A stretch of DNA of 64,000 nt from Amborella trichopoda (GCF_000471905.2 NW_006497560.1:1443678-1507677); one strand, 5' to 3'. Positions 45,930 to 58,980 are shown, numbered from the stretch's first letter. The notes: generated from the letters alone by a model not told the origin. A program made the numbers and translations.

Positions 45930-48250
45930 ACATGGGGCTCCCGCTCAATAAAGGCCTAGTAAGTAGTGGAAATGTTGATAGTCTCAGAACAGCCCCATAA
46001 CTGGCCAAGATCTTAATGTGGTCTCTCAAGACTCTCTTGCCAAGTTTCGTCACATTTTGATATGTCTAAGGCAGTGCAAACTAAGAAACAGTTCCAGCAG
46101 AATCGGCCGCTAGCACCCTTAAACGGACCCCTATAACAAGAGCAACATTTTTAGCATCTCAAATTACTGTGGGACTATCACCATTGGATCCAGCCCAATT
46201 GAAAACCCTCACGGGTCAAGTTTCAGCTCAAACAGGCATCCAAGAAGAAGTTATAGGCGAAAGAGTTAAAACATGAGAAGACGCACGCTATTCCCGTGCG
46301 GCCACCCTGTAACACTACACCATTGAAAGGACAGTCACGACCAGTGAATTTTGATGCTCATATCTGACTCGTCCTAATTTGGATCACGCTCAAATTTGGT
46401 GAGCATGTTCGTCTAGTCAAGACAAGCGATTCAATATGTGGCACGCCCTGTGATGATACCCGACTGCGAAGAAAAGCTAGAGAGAAGTTGTTGATCCGTA
46501 AAAAAAGTGCAGAAAATTCAGCAGCATCGTGCCTTTCTCGAGTGGCCAAATCATGCCGCTTGCGAGTCCGATGGACTCGAGACCAATTCCATTACGAGCA
46601 TAAGGTCTCGAGCCATCTCTGACCCGAACCCCGTACATGATTAAGGGTTAGATTATGCACACAAAGTCGACGAATAGTTTGCAAATTCTGTTACCGAAAT
46701 CCTTGATTCTGGAAAAATTCCAAACTTGCAAAATTTTTGTCCAGCCACTAAATCGAGCTGTGTTTGGTGCCCCGTGATCGTAGTGACATGGTCAATGTGA
46801 TTCAGCGAAGAAAACATAGAAAAACATCAAGGAACGAACACTCTATCGATCCAAAGTTTCAAGATCTACTCAAATTTCAAGTCAAATGATCGTTCACCAA
46901 AAACACGGTCCATGGCTCGAAGTTGGTATCAAATTGATCATCATGCCGAGCCCTACAAGAAAACAATCATCTTACGATGAGCCAGGCATCAAAACGACCC
47001 CAAGATCATGCAAGTCCTAGGGCAATACAGGGACATTTCTGAAATTCCACAACTTGTTAGGAATGGGCAAATCTATCATTTTTCACCCAATTTTCAAATT
47101 TATTTTAATTCAATTTAATCTTAATTTCAGCAATCAAGGTTACTTTTGATCATCCACCCATGTTTGGGGCACACTTCTATATATACGTACCATTATTGTG
47201 CGAGAAAAGAAAAAGAGACGGAGGCATACACACATAAGAGAGAGTTTTCACTTAATACAGGTTTCTCTTTCTTGCCATTGTTGTGCCACGCTTGAGAGAG
47301 GGAGTGAGGTGAGAGAAACTTTTGACCTGTACTTGTAGGTTTGAGGTAAACTTTCTCTCACTTATTTTTCTTTTCTTCTTCTCTCTCTCTTCTCCTTCTT
47401 CTTCGTCTGAGTTCCACTCAGGGGTCATGCACGGTAGTGCCAGTGCCGTGCATGCCTCTCCCTTGGTCTCACTGAGCCCGCATGGCGATGGCAGCACCAT
47501 GTGCGAGTCTCCTTCCCCTTCTAATAATCTGTTTCTTCCTTCAAGTGAGGTCTATAAATAACGCTTTCCATTGCCGCCCAAAGACGTAGCTTTGACGTCT
47601 CGGTGAAGAACCTAGAAGGCAAGGTTTGTTGCCGTCTATAGGGGTCTCTCCCTGTCGCGCGTCTAGTGTAGACGGCGATACCTATTGCCGCCCTCTAGGG
47701 GCTTTGGTAACACCTATCGCCATCCGCAAGCCTCCTCCACGTGCCCCGGTGCTCGTCGTCGTTCTCCTTGCATCCCACACCTATCGTCATGCGACCTAAG
47801 AGAAACTATCGTCGTGTGCCTCGATAAGAGCTAGCGCCGTCCACAAGGGATGCGCTGTCTCCTTGCATTTTCCATCACGTTGCCTAGTGATGTCTGGATT
47901 TCCCCTTCTCTTTACCGTCTCATTCTTTACTCTTTACCTCTTTCTCCATCGCAATGGTGGGTCCCTTCGCCCCACTTATCTTACAAATTAACCATAAAAA
48001 TAATGTGCAAAAAAATAAGAAGATTACAGGTCAAGGGAAGTGATTCCAAACCAGCTTAAGCAGCTGGGGGGCTTTCTTCGTGATCTCAAAAGGCGCCCAC
48101 GTGAGCCAGCCCGAGTAAGTTCGGAACCCACTTAAAATTTCTCTCTCATTGGTTGATATAACTGCCCTTGCCCTCTAGCAAGGTCCCGAGAGGGCGATCT
48201 CAAAACTCGAGTTCACCAAAAACCTGAGATACGTGCCGTCAGATCACCTA
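45930..48250 (+). mobile_element. LTR shared by B (3') and C (5'), about 2.3 kb
   Basis: Starts near CGCTCAATAAAGGCC (45,942), contains one U3 module, TATATATA at 47,178-47,185, a short CT run (47,360-47,400), GC-rich text with GTCGTC/CCGTC words (47,560-47,860), and the U5 tail (47,950-48,250). It is the shortest, undoubled form of the LTR. It is followed directly by C's gag. The LTR start is uncertain by some tens of bases. Confidence 0.7.
47178..47185 (+). promoter_or_regulatory. LTR TATA box of element C
   Basis: TATATATA in CACTTCTATATATACGTACC, the same context as in LTR A (minus). It would drive genomic RNA of C rightwards. Confidence 0.7.
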
Positions 48251-48299
48251 GATCCTTACTACCTCTTAGTCGGTTCGCTCATGTTTTACCAATTTTCTT

Positions 48300-51200
48300 T
48301 TTACTTTTTGCACCTATTTCTATAGCACCTGGGTTGTTCAAAATATTCATTGGAGTCGAGGACTTCCTTATCCCTGCGCTCGTGGCTGTCCTAGGGACGT
48401 GAGTTGCTCAAGCCTCCTTCCCTACTCTCCTTTTGAGTCAGGAGTCACAATTCGGCTCCCAAGTTCTCACCTGGATCGATGTGAGAGGGGACATAAAGGT
48501 CTCTGCCTCCCCTCTTTCTGGCCCTGGTGCACTCTCCACCAAGGCCCTTTGCATGGGTAGCACTCCTGCTGCCGCACACCCTGCAACTGGAAAATCTCTT
48601 GCTAGTCATACTACTGCAGTACGCCGGAAGGCTATCCCGTCCATCCTTGTAAAAGGCAAGCAAACTGTCGTCGCTCCTAAGGTTCGGCACAAGGCAACCC
48701 CCTGTGCTCCTTCACTACTCCAAGCCTCCACACCTGGAGGGTCGGTACACAGAGGTGGAGGCCCTGAGAAGTTCACCCCCCGCACACACTCAAAGGCTCA
48801 TGGTCTATCCACTCAAGCCAGACCTCAGGGCAACCCTCATTTTTCCTTGAGCTCACATCTAGGGCCAGGCCTTCTCGGGATGAGCCCTACATGCTCCATT
48901 CATTCTCTTTCCACAGCTCGGGGCAGCGCTAGCTCTATGCTACCTCGCACACAGGGGGGTCGACCGTTCTGTCTTCCTTCCCGACACACACAACTTCACC
49001 TTGGGAGAGACAAGCTCCCACCTTGTCCCTCACAAACAAAAGCTCGTGGGTCTCAGTGTCCTCAGGTCGAACCCATTGATCGAGCCTGGGCTAACCTCCA
49101 GGTCACCCAAACAGCTAACCCTAAAGGTGCACACGGACCATCTTTGCAAGTCCCACTCTGATCCAAACTCATGCAGAGTTACAAACCAGCTTCTATCTTC
49201 GCCACTGCCCCGATGCCAGGTAAGCACCACGAGCCTTGGTACTCAAAGGTCGTCCCTAAGAGTACCATCTTGAGTCTGCGCTGGGTCAACGGAACACCCA
49301 GGCTTCACAAAGGAATTCAGGGCAACGGCTTGATGTAAGACAGAGGCCTCCAGTCTCCAAGATGAGAACCCAAGCTTCCCTCCATCCTTGAGCCCCACTC
49401 CTTGCTCAGCCTCATAGACATGGCCCTTGCATGTTCGAAGAAAATGGGGTAGTTCATGACCCAGGCTCGGTTCTGAAATGAGGTCCACAGTTGCCTCAGG
49501 ATCAAGCAGAAAAGAGGCCTGGAGATCCTGACTAGGGAAACCTCCAAGGCAGTCGAGGTCACCACCCCTGACGACCTCCTGCCTTGTAATCCCTTCTTAC
49601 CTCTTCAAACTCTGAAGCCTGAGCAAGTCCAGGAATACTGTTATGTGATCACCACCAGAAGTCACGGTCCCAAGACTGTCAAGAACCGGTCCTCAATAGA
49701 TCGACATACAAAGCCCGAGTCCAGTCGGGGCAATCTGAGCCCCTCCAGACTAACTTGCCATGCACTACTCGCAAGCCTCGGCAGTTCGCTGCATAACCTA
49801 ACTCTGACCTCCCAGAAGAAACGGTCAGTGTCATGGTGATCAAGGACCCGAACAATGCTCAAGAGGAGCAGATGAACAAGTTCAAGGAAATGATGCAAGC
49901 CATCCTCGAAAAGATGGAGCGCCTAAAGGCCTCCAGGCCCCCTTCTTCGTCTGATTCCCCGACCGGTGAGGACACAACTCCTAAGGAGACTCCCCCTCCG
50001 ATCTCCCAAGATAGCTTCTCTTCCACTCTACCAAAAGCTGTAACCTTCATACATTGACCAGATGTTGTTTCTCCTGAACAATCGAAAAGGGAAACTACCC
50101 CTGTTCAATGGTACCACATCTCCTCACCAGCATACGACCCACTTCCAAGCGGCCTATCGGTAGATGGCAACTAATGGATGTCTCCTCCTCCACCATTTCA
50201 TCAAGACTCTCGAAGGACCGACCTTCCAGTGGTATGCTTGGCTGCCGCCAAACTCGGTGCACACATGGTAAGAAATGGAGAAGTTATTCTACCAACGCTT
50301 CTATGTAATCCAAATGAAAACGAAAACCATCGAGCTCCTTACCTTGATGAAAGACCCTGGTGAGCCGGTTGGCAAGTTCATGACTCGATGGAGAGAGTTG
50401 ACGACTTTTCATGCCACTCCCATGACCGAGAAGGAAGCAGTCCAGACCTACAAACAAAACATGCTTCCCGAAATCACCCTACATGTCGAGGCATCCAATC
50501 CACCCTCCATGTCAGAGCCCATCTCTAAGGAAGTTGGTATCGAGGGATTGTTCAAGCACCATGGCAGCCCTCATCCGCAATCCTATGGCTTAAACCCTCG
50601 CTCCAGCAGTCAAAGAAATCAAAAGGCAGTGATCAGTGCGGCCGTCACTGTGACTGACACCAAAGGAACCCCCAAACTCTCGACCTCTCTAAAGCACAGA
50701 CCCCTCAAACAGGGGGCAACCAACAGTCCTACTATGCAACCCTGCCTCTTAAAAACAGTAAGCGGAATGACTACTGGACCCAGCATCAGAATAAGATTTA
50801 CCCCTTTGACAGAGAGTGGGCCCCTACACTGCTCCAACTGCTATAAGAACAGAACATGATACAGCTGCCAGAGGTCACCACTGTAGAGTCGTCAGGGCAG
50901 GAGTCAAATGAAAATTACTGCGCTGAACATATGAGAGTAGCCCACCCCACTCACGACTGCTACAAGCTCAACGACACTATCGAGGCCCTTATCACAAGGG
51001 TTAGGTAAATCTCAAAGATTTGAAAAACGCATTCGAGGCAGCTGAGGCATCTCACATAGTCACGATCCAATAGGACGACAAGGCACCGCTATCCTTCGTG
51101 CATTTTTCTCTACAATGCTTGAAGAAGGGATCTCCACCCCAAAGCCGACAAGGCAGCCCAAGTTCCTACCTCCAGGGACCGAGAACCTCCGGTTCGCGTA

Positions 51201-51960
51201 CCATCAGATACTAGATCATGACATCAGCGACTGCACTGGCTTCCATAAACTCTTGGCAGAAAAGATGCAACAGTGTCAAGAGGTTCAGGGCGATCCAGCA
51301 AGACACCCTCAAGTCCCTCTTCCACCTGTGCAAGAAGTCCCCCTGATGCAAGCCCAGCAAAATACTGAGCAAGATCCTCTATAGGCCCTCTTTGAGGTAA
51401 TGCTCCAGCAGGATCTTGTCACCCCCAAGTCAGCCAGACAGCCTGAGCATCTTGCCCAGGGCACGAAAAAACTCGGGTGTCCTTATCACCAAGTATGGGG
51501 TCACGAACTCAAGGAGTGCACTGGGTTCGAGGACATAGTCACTAAGAAAGTCCAGCAAGGCCACATCGTCTGTGCAGTTATCTCAGGACACGTCCAAGCC
51601 CTCGCTCCTGTTTAAGAGGAAGGCCCGTTACAAGCCCCTCACAAGCACGCACTGGACCTTTAAAAGCCCTGAAACTCTTAGCCCTAGGAAGTCTAATGTG
51701 GGTGAAGTAGGCTCAAATCCCTGAAACGTGAGGCAGTCTACCAAGCTAGGGCCACTCACCAGCCTGATAGGGTGATCCAAACAGCCCCTCAAGGATCTCG
51801 AAGGAGACGGCAAGCACCTAGGTCATCTTACCGAAGGAATCATCTTCCTCAGCCACTAGTCGAGGAAGAATTCCTCAGGCCCCTTCCTCTGCTACCAACC
51901 TTGCGGGACTTCATCCCAGACGTAGCTCACCTCATCTTATCATCCAATTAGGAAAACGGC
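48300..51960 (+). pseudogene. gag of element C, first copy (C1)
   Basis: N-terminal part with SQVLTWIDVRGDIKV (48,459-48,503) in a 242-codon frame (48,433-49,161), rich in S, T, P, H and basic residues. DPNNAQEEQMNKFKEMMQA at 49,845-49,905; capsid-like core at 50,275-50,560 (FMTRWRELTTFHATPMTEKE). Three zinc-knuckle-like modules follow near 50,930-50,990, 51,205-51,250 and 51,480-51,540 (CPYHQVWGHELKEC). Closely parallels A but with more knuckle modules. Broken in several places. Confidence 0.85.
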
Positions 51961-52660
51961 TCTGAGTTATCAATATCTCATGAGTCAACAAAAATGGGTG
52001 ATGACGTTAAAAGCACCCCACAACGATCAAAGCCGAGGCATGACCATAATACCCTTTGCAAATGTCCAATTTTGGCGACAACGTAAAACGCTGCCCGGAA
52101 CATTCTAACTCTTCTTCTCATTTCCCCTCCTCTATTCCTTTTGCAGGTACTTCTCAGCGATGCCCAGATTTCGACACTCTAAGCAAAGAGTTCGAAGGCA
52201 CCAACCTCACCATGTCGGAGCAAGAGCACCTCAAAGAAATGTCGGCCATGCGGTAGGATTCTCGACAACCGCTGCCGCCCTTGCAACATGGGCCAAAACC
52301 GAACGACCTTCGAGCTCCTACTCTCACGAGGCCTGTCACATGATCCAAGTACATGAGGCGTCGCCTAACTCGGAGCACGTACCGATTGAGCCCAATCATG
52401 AGGTCATGGACCCCTCACTTGAAGCCGACCCTTCCATCACCCGAACCAGCCAGAGACCAATCCTCTCCCCCGTTGTGCCCCTCCTAAAGGCCGAGATGTC
52501 AAGATCATGGGTGGCCACATTCGAGATCAAAGAAAACCCATGTGCGTCCCCCGACAAGGAACTCCAGGAAGCTCTCGAAGAGTGAGAAGAGGGTGGGCAA
52601 GCTACGTCTGATGAGCTTCAAGAGATCAACTTAGGGGATGAGGCTGACCCGAGGCCAACC
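51961..52660 (+). other. gag-pol linker of C1
   Basis: Conserved segment CPDFDTLSKEFEGTN (52,160-52,205), then ATWAKTERPSSS and a P-rich run. No protease motif recognised. The DNA matches 57,395-58,020 in C2 at roughly nine bases in ten by eye. Confidence 0.6.
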
Positions 52661-53909
52661 TTCTTCTCAGCAAAGATGTCCCCTGAAGAGAAAGAAAGTT
52701 ATATCTCCCTCCTTCGAGCAAGTCGAGACATCTTCACCTGGCATTATTATGAAATGCCCGGTTTAGACCCCCATATTGTTTTCCATTGCCCGGGTATTGA
52801 TCCAACCATCAAACCCATGAAGCAAAAATCAAGAAGGTTTAGGCCTGACCTCAAGATGCAGTTCGATGCTGAGGTGAACAAGCTCAGGCAAGCTGGATTC
52901 ATATGTGAAGTCAAATACCCAAGATGGCTGGTGAATGTCATCCCAGTCAAGAAAAAGAATGGCCAAATCAAGGTCTGCATCGACTTTCATGACTTGAACA
53001 CTGCTTGGACGATTTGCCCCTACCGTTCACCGAGATGCTAGTTGACTCCACGACCCATTGCCAAATCTTCTCTTTTATGGACGACTGGATGGCACTAGAG
53101 GATGAGGAGGCCACTGCGTTCTTGACTTCAAAAGGTATCTCTTGCTACACTGTGATGCCTTTGGGGCTAAAGAATGTTAGTGCCACGTACCAGCGAGCCA
53201 TGATAACCATCTTCAAGGACATCATTCACAAGGAGGTCAAGTGCTATGTAGATGACTTAATGGTAAAGGCTGAAATAAAAGCCACTCACGTTCAAGACCT
53301 TAAAAAGATGTTTGTGGGGTTACGGCGTCACCAGCTCAAGATGAACCCCTTTGAAATATGCCTTCGGCGTACGCTCCGAAAAAATTTTAGGGTTTATCAT
53401 GAGATACCGTGGGCTGGAGATCAAGCTTGTCAAAATCAAGGCAATTCAAGACATGTCTCCAGCTACAACCCTCCATGACTTGTGGTCTCTCCAATGACAA
53501 CTCGCCTACATTCAGAGGGTCATTTCAAGCCTTTCAGGGTGATGTAGACCCTTTTCACATCTCCTGAAGGACACTCCCTTCATATGGGATGAAGCGTGCC
53601 AAGCTGCGCTCGCGGACATCGAGCAATACTTGTTGAATCCACCGTTACTCTTTATGCCAGTGTTAGGAAGGCCATGAGTCACTTGAGGCACTCCTAGCGC
53701 AGAACAATGATGGAGGGAAAGAGACAACGCTCTATTTTCTCAGCCGCAGAATGCAAGGCACTGAGAAGAATTACTCTCCCATGGAAAAAATGTGCCTAGC
53801 CGTGATCTTTGTGGTATAGAAGATCCTCCATTACTTGCTCGGCCACGAGGTCAAGTTAATCACGAAGGCAGACCCGGTCAAGTTCCTTATGACCCGGTCA
53901 TGCTTGTCA
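52661..53909 (+). pseudogene. reverse transcriptase and start of RNase H, C1
   Basis: SPEEKESYISLLRASRDIF and YYEMPGLDPHIVFHCPGIDP lead into EVKYPRWLVNVIPVKKKNGQ and IKVCIDFHDLNTA. YVDDLMVK lies at about 53,248-53,272. The RNase H section begins near 53,500 (AALADIEQYLLNPPL-type) and ends abruptly at 53,909, where a B-like gag patch takes over. Broken. Confidence 0.85.
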
Positions 53910-54800
53910 GGATAAACCACCCCACAGAGGAATGCTACACACTAAAAGACTTCATCCAGGCTCTGATCTAGAAGGGCAAGATAAAACTCAAAGAACTTAA
54001 AAAAGCATTCAGGGCAACTGAGTCTGCCCACGTGGTGACAGTACAGGAGGAAAGCGAATGTGTAAACCTCTGATGAGCTGCCATCGGGGTATGATGCTTC
54101 AACAGGAACACGTCACACCAAATCCAGCAAGGCAGCCCAAGCGTCTTTCTCAAGGAACCGAAAATCACTAGTGCCCGTATCATCAGATATGGGGCCACAA
54201 GCTAAGCGAATGATATGGGTTCGAAGCCATAGTCTCAAAGCAGGTGCAAAGAGGTCACATTTTTCCTACACCGTCATGGAAGAACACCCACAAGTCAGTG
54301 ACCCCATCCATCGGAATGGTTCAGTTCAATAATCTCTTGATGAACTTCCCAACCATGGAGACTCTATCATGGGCAGAGCATACTCAAGTCTTTAAAGCGA
54401 GAGGCAGTTCGTCAAGCTGGGGCTATTCACAAACCTAGCAAGATGAATCAAGCACCTCCCAAGGAAACTAGGAGGAGACGAGCACTAAGGGCTGCTCGCC
54501 GGAGGAACAAGATTCCTCAACTGCCAGCCAAGCAAAAATTTCTCAGGCCTCTTCCCCTATTATCGATCTTACAAAACTTCATCCCTGACATAATCATTCT
54601 TCGTCCCTCGTCTCATCAGGAGGACATCCCTGGGCCATATCTTACTCGGGGCATGTCCAATTTGGGTGATGACATTAAAAGCACCCCCCAACGGTCTAAG
54701 TAAGGGAAAGGCCTAAAAGACCCCCTGCACACGTCCAACTCTGGTGACAACGAAAAAACCTTCCCAAATCGGTTCGATGAGGGGGAATGACCTTAAAACG
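53910..54800 (+). mobile_element. B-type gag patch inside C
   Basis: From AGGATAAACCACCCCACAG (53,909) to GAATGACCTTAAAA (54,797) the DNA follows element B 35,309-36,212, about nine bases in ten by eye, including the basic RRRRALRAARRRNKIPQL part. On its left is C-type RNase H, on its right C-type gag. The left joint falls in AGGATA, present in both parents, and the right joint in an A run. It is a chimeric joint, not an insertion with ends of its own. Confidence 0.85.
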
Positions 54801-57390
54801 GGGCAGTTCAGGTCCCAGGCTCGGTTCTGAAATGAGGTCCACAGCTGCCTCAGGATCAAGCAGAAAAGACGCTTGGAGATCCTGACTAGGGAAACCTCCA
54901 GGGCATTTGAGGTCACCACCCTTGACGACCTCCTGCCTTATAATCTCTTCTTACCACTTCAAACTTCGGAGCCTGAGCAAGTCCAGGAATACTGTTCGGT
55001 GACCACCACCTGAAGTCACAGTCCCGAGACCATCAAGAACCGATCCTCACAAGATCGGCATACAAAGCCCGAGTCCAGTCGGGGCAAGCTGAGCCACTCC
55101 AGACTGACTTGCCACGCATGACTCACAAGCCTCGACAGTCCGCTGCATCACCTGACTCTGGCCTCCCAGAAGAAACGGTCGGTGTCATGCTAATCAATGA
55201 TCGAAACAACCCTCAGGAGGATCGGATGAATAAGTTCGAGGAATGATGCAAACCATCCTCGAAAAGATGGAGCGCCTTGAGGCCTCCAGGCCCCCTTCTT
55301 CGTCTGATTCCTAGACCGGTGAGGATACAACTCTTAGGCAGACTCCCCCTCCGATCTCTCGAGACAGCTCCTCTTCTTGTGGGGTCTCCCGAACTGACAT
55401 AGATGTTATGGTGGCCCATAGCCTCAAGAACAAGGTCCCAGGCATGTAGGAGGCCACTCTACCAAAAGCTGTATCCTTCATACATTGACCAGGTGTTGTT
55501 TCTCCTGAACTACCGAAAAGGGAAACTCCCCTTGTTCAATGGTACCACATCTCCTCACTAGCATACGGCCCACTTCCAAGCGGTCTATCAGCAGACGGCA
55601 ACTGATGGATGTCTCCTCCTCCACCATTTCATTGAGACTCTCGAAGGACCGACCTTCCAGTGGTATGCCCGGCTGCCGCCAAACTCGGTGCACACTTGGC
55701 AAGAAATGGAGCTAATGTTCTACTAACGCTTCTATGTAGTCCAAAGAAATGTGGAAACCATCGAGCTCCTCACCTTTATGCAAGACCCTGATGTGCCGGT
55801 TGGCAAGTTCATCACTCAATGGAGAGAGTTGGTGACTTTTCACGCCACTCCCATGACCTAGAAGGAAGCAGTCCAGGCCTACATACAAAACATGCTTCCC
55901 GAGACCACCCTACATGTCGAGGCATCCAATCCACCCTCATTGTTCAAGCACCATGGCAGCCCTCTTTAGCAATCCTCTGGCTAAAACCCTCTCTCCAACA
56001 GTCAGAGAAATCAAACGGCAGTGATCAGTACGGCCGTCACAGTGACTGACACCAAAGGCGCGGCTCCCCAAACTCTCGACCTCTCTAAAGCACAGACGCC
56101 ACAAACTGGGGGCAACCAGCTGTCCTACAATGCAGTCCTGCCTCCTAAAAACAGTAAGCAGAACGACTATTGGACTCAGCACCAGAATAAGATTTTCCCC
56201 TTTGACACAGAGTGGACCCCTACACTGCTCCAACTGCTATTAGAACAAAAAGAGATATAGCTGCCAGAGGTCACCACTGTAGAGTCGTCGAGGCAGGAGT
56301 CAAATGAGAAGTATTGCGCTTATCATATGAGAGTAGCCCACCCCGCTCACGACTGCAACAAGCTCAACAACATTATCGAGGCCCTTATCAACAAGGGTCA
56401 GATAAAGCTCGAAGGTTTGAAAAAGGCATTCGGGGAAGCAGAAGCATCTCACATAGTCACGATCCAAGAGGACGACGGGGCAGCACTATCCTTCGTGCTA
56501 TTTTCTATATAATGCTCGAAGAAGGGATCGTCAGCCCAAAGCCGACAAGGCAGCCCAAGTTCCTACCTCTAGGGAACGAGAACCTCATGTTCGCGTACCA
56601 CCAGATACTAGATCATGACATCAACGAGTGCACTGGCTTCCATAAACTCTTGACATAAAAGATGCAGCAGTGTCAGGAGGTTCAGGGCAATCCGATAAGA
56701 CACCCTCAGGTCCCTCTTCTGCCTGTGCAAGATGTCCCCTTGACGCAAGCCTAGCAAAATACTGAGCAAGATCCTCTATAGGCCCTCTTTGAGGTAATGC
56801 TCCAGCAGGGTCTTCTCACCCCCAAGTAAGCCAAACAGCCTAAGCAACTTACCCGGGGCACGAAAAAACTCGAGTGCCCCTATCACCAAGTATGGGGTCC
56901 CGAACTCAAGGAGTGCATGGAGTTCGAGGCCATAGTCACGAAGAAAGTCTAGCAAGGCCACATCGTCTGTGCAGTTCTCTTAGAACACATCTAAGCCCTC
57001 GCTCCTGTTCAAAAGGAAGCCCCGGTACAAGCCCCTCTCGAACATGCATTGGACCTTTAAGACCCCTCAACCTCTTAGCCCTGGGAAGTCTACTGTGGGA
57101 AAAATAGGCTCAAATCCCTGAAACGTGAGGCAGTCTACCAAGCTAGGGCCACTCGCCCACCTGATAGGGCAATCCAAACAACCCCTCAGGGATCTCAAAG
57201 GAGACGGCAAGCACCTAGGTCATCCTACCTACCGAAGGAATCATCTTCCTCGGCCACTAGTCGAAGAACAATTCCTCATGCCCCTTCCTCTGCTACTGAC
57301 CTTGCGGGACTTCATCCCAAGCGTAGCTCGCCTCAACTGATCATCCAATTAGGCAGACGGCCCCGAGTTATCAATATCTCATGAGTCTAT
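54801..57390 (+). pseudogene. gag of element C, second copy (C2), N-terminally short
   Basis: Joins at a point equal to 49,447 in C1, then runs in parallel: PTLPKAVSFIH-equivalent DNA near 55,460, core at 55,740-55,930 and three knuckle-like modules (YHMRVAHPAHDC near 56,325, YHQILDHDINEC near 56,600, then C-YHQ near 56,880-56,930). Same parent as C1. Broken in several places. Confidence 0.8.
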
Positions 57391-57394
57391 CAAA

Positions 57395-58020
57395 ATGGGT
57401 GATGACGTTAAAAGCACCCCACAACTGTCAAAGACGGGGCATGACCTTAAATACCCTCTGCAAACATCTAATTTTGGCGACGACGTAAAACGCGATCCGG
57501 AACATTCTAACTCTTCTTCTCATTGCCCCTCTTTTATTCCTTCTGTTGGTACCGTTCAGCGATGCTCAAATTTCGACACTCTAAATAAAGAGTCGAAGCC
57601 ACCAGCCTCACCATGTCGCAGCAAGAGCAACACAAAGAAAAGTTAGCTCAGGCTGTAGGATTCTCGACAGCCGCTAATGCCCTGGCAACATGGGCCAAAA
57701 CCGAACCACCTTCGAGTTCCAACTCTCATGAGGCCTGTCACGTGATCCAAGTACATGTGGCGTCGCCTAGCTCGGGGCAAGTACTGAGTGAGCCCAATCA
57801 TGAGGTCATGGACCCCCCGCTTGAAGCCGACCCTTCCATCGCCAGCCAGAGACCAGTCCTCTCCCCCGTTGTGCCCCTTCCTAGAGGCCAGATGTCAAGA
57901 TCACGGGTGGCCACATTCGAATCAAAGAAAACTCGTGTGCGTCCCCCGACGAGGAACTCCAAAAAGTTCTCGAAGAGTGAGATGAGGGTGGGCAGGCTAC
58001 GTCTGATGAGCTTGAAGAGA
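57395..58020 (+). other. gag-pol linker of C2
   Basis: Parallels C1's linker, with SQQEQHKEKLAQAVGFSTAA (57,616-57,675) and ATWAKTEPPSSSNSHEACHV. No protease motif. Moderately open frames but no known domain. Confidence 0.6.
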
Positions 58021-58980
58021 TCAACCTGGGGGATGAGGCTGACCCAAGGCCAACCTTCATCTCAGCAAAGATGTCCCCAAAAGAGAAAGCAAGCTATATC
58101 TCCCTCCTTCGAGCAAATCGAGACGTCTTCACCTGGCATTACTATGAGATGCCCGATTTAGACCCCATAGTGTTTTCCATCGCCTCGGTATTGATCCACC
58201 TATCAAACCCATGAAGCAGAAATCAAGAAGGTTTAGGCCCGACCTTGAGATGCAGATCGATGCTGAGGTGAACAAGCTCAGGCAAGCTCGATTCATACGT
58301 GAAGTCAAATACCCAAGATGGCTGGTGAATGTCATCCTAGTCAAGAAAAAGAATGGCCAAATCAGGGTCTGCATCGACTTTCCTGACTTGAATACTGCTT
58401 GTCCCAAGGATGATTTGCCCCTACCATTCACCGAGATGCTAGTTGACTCCACGACCCATTGTCAAATCTTCTCTTTTATGGACAACAAGATGGCTCTAGA
58501 GGATGAGGAGACCACTGTGTTCTTGACTCCAAAATGTGTCTTTTGCTACACTGTGATGCCTTTTGAGCTAAGGAATGTTAGCGCCACGTACCAGCGAGCC
58601 ATGTTAACCATCTTCATGGACATCTTTTACAAGGAGGTCGAGTGCTATGTGGATGACTTAGTGGTAAAATAAATGCCACTCATGTGCAAGACCTTATAAA
58701 GGTGTTTGAGCGGTTACGACATCATAAGCTCAAGATGAATCCCTTGAAATGTGCCTTCATCATCGGCTAAGGAAAATTTTTAGGGTTTATCATGAGATAC
58801 CGTGGGCTGGAGATTAAGCCAGCCAAAATCAAGGGAATTCAGGACATGTCTCCGCCTACAACCCTCCATGAACTGTGGTCTCTACAAGGACAACTCACCT
58901 ACATTCGGAGGTTCATTTCTAGCCTTTTAGAGTGATGCAGACCCCTTTCACATATCCTAAAGAAGGACACTCCCTTCATA
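58021..58980 (+). pseudogene. reverse transcriptase of C2
   Basis: MKQKSRRFRPDLEMQIDAEV (58,211-58,270), REVKYPRWLVNVILVKKKNG, CIDFPDLNTACPKDDLPLP, VMPFELRNVSATYQRAM and ECYVDDLVVK (58,640-58,672) follow in the standard order. Together with C1 it differs from A in the same way within the palm, so C1 and C2 share a recent parent. Broken. Confidence 0.9.

Larger units (their letters stand above)
26925..45930 (+). mobile_element. Element B: Tat-type, gag and protease only, with antisense PMD gene
   Basis: Order on the plus strand: expanded LTR, PBS, gag, proline-rich linker, protease, then an antisense PMD gene and a repeat-rich 3' region leading into the LTR at 45.93-48.25 kb. No RT, RNase H or integrase was recognised, so it looks non-autonomous. 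Broken in many places. LTR divergence looks high by eye, so it is old. Confidence 0.75.

Noticed and set aside
47322-48059. Short open frames in the C LTR as a possible leader protein
   Set aside because: Not conserved in the A or B LTRs and rich in simple sequence.
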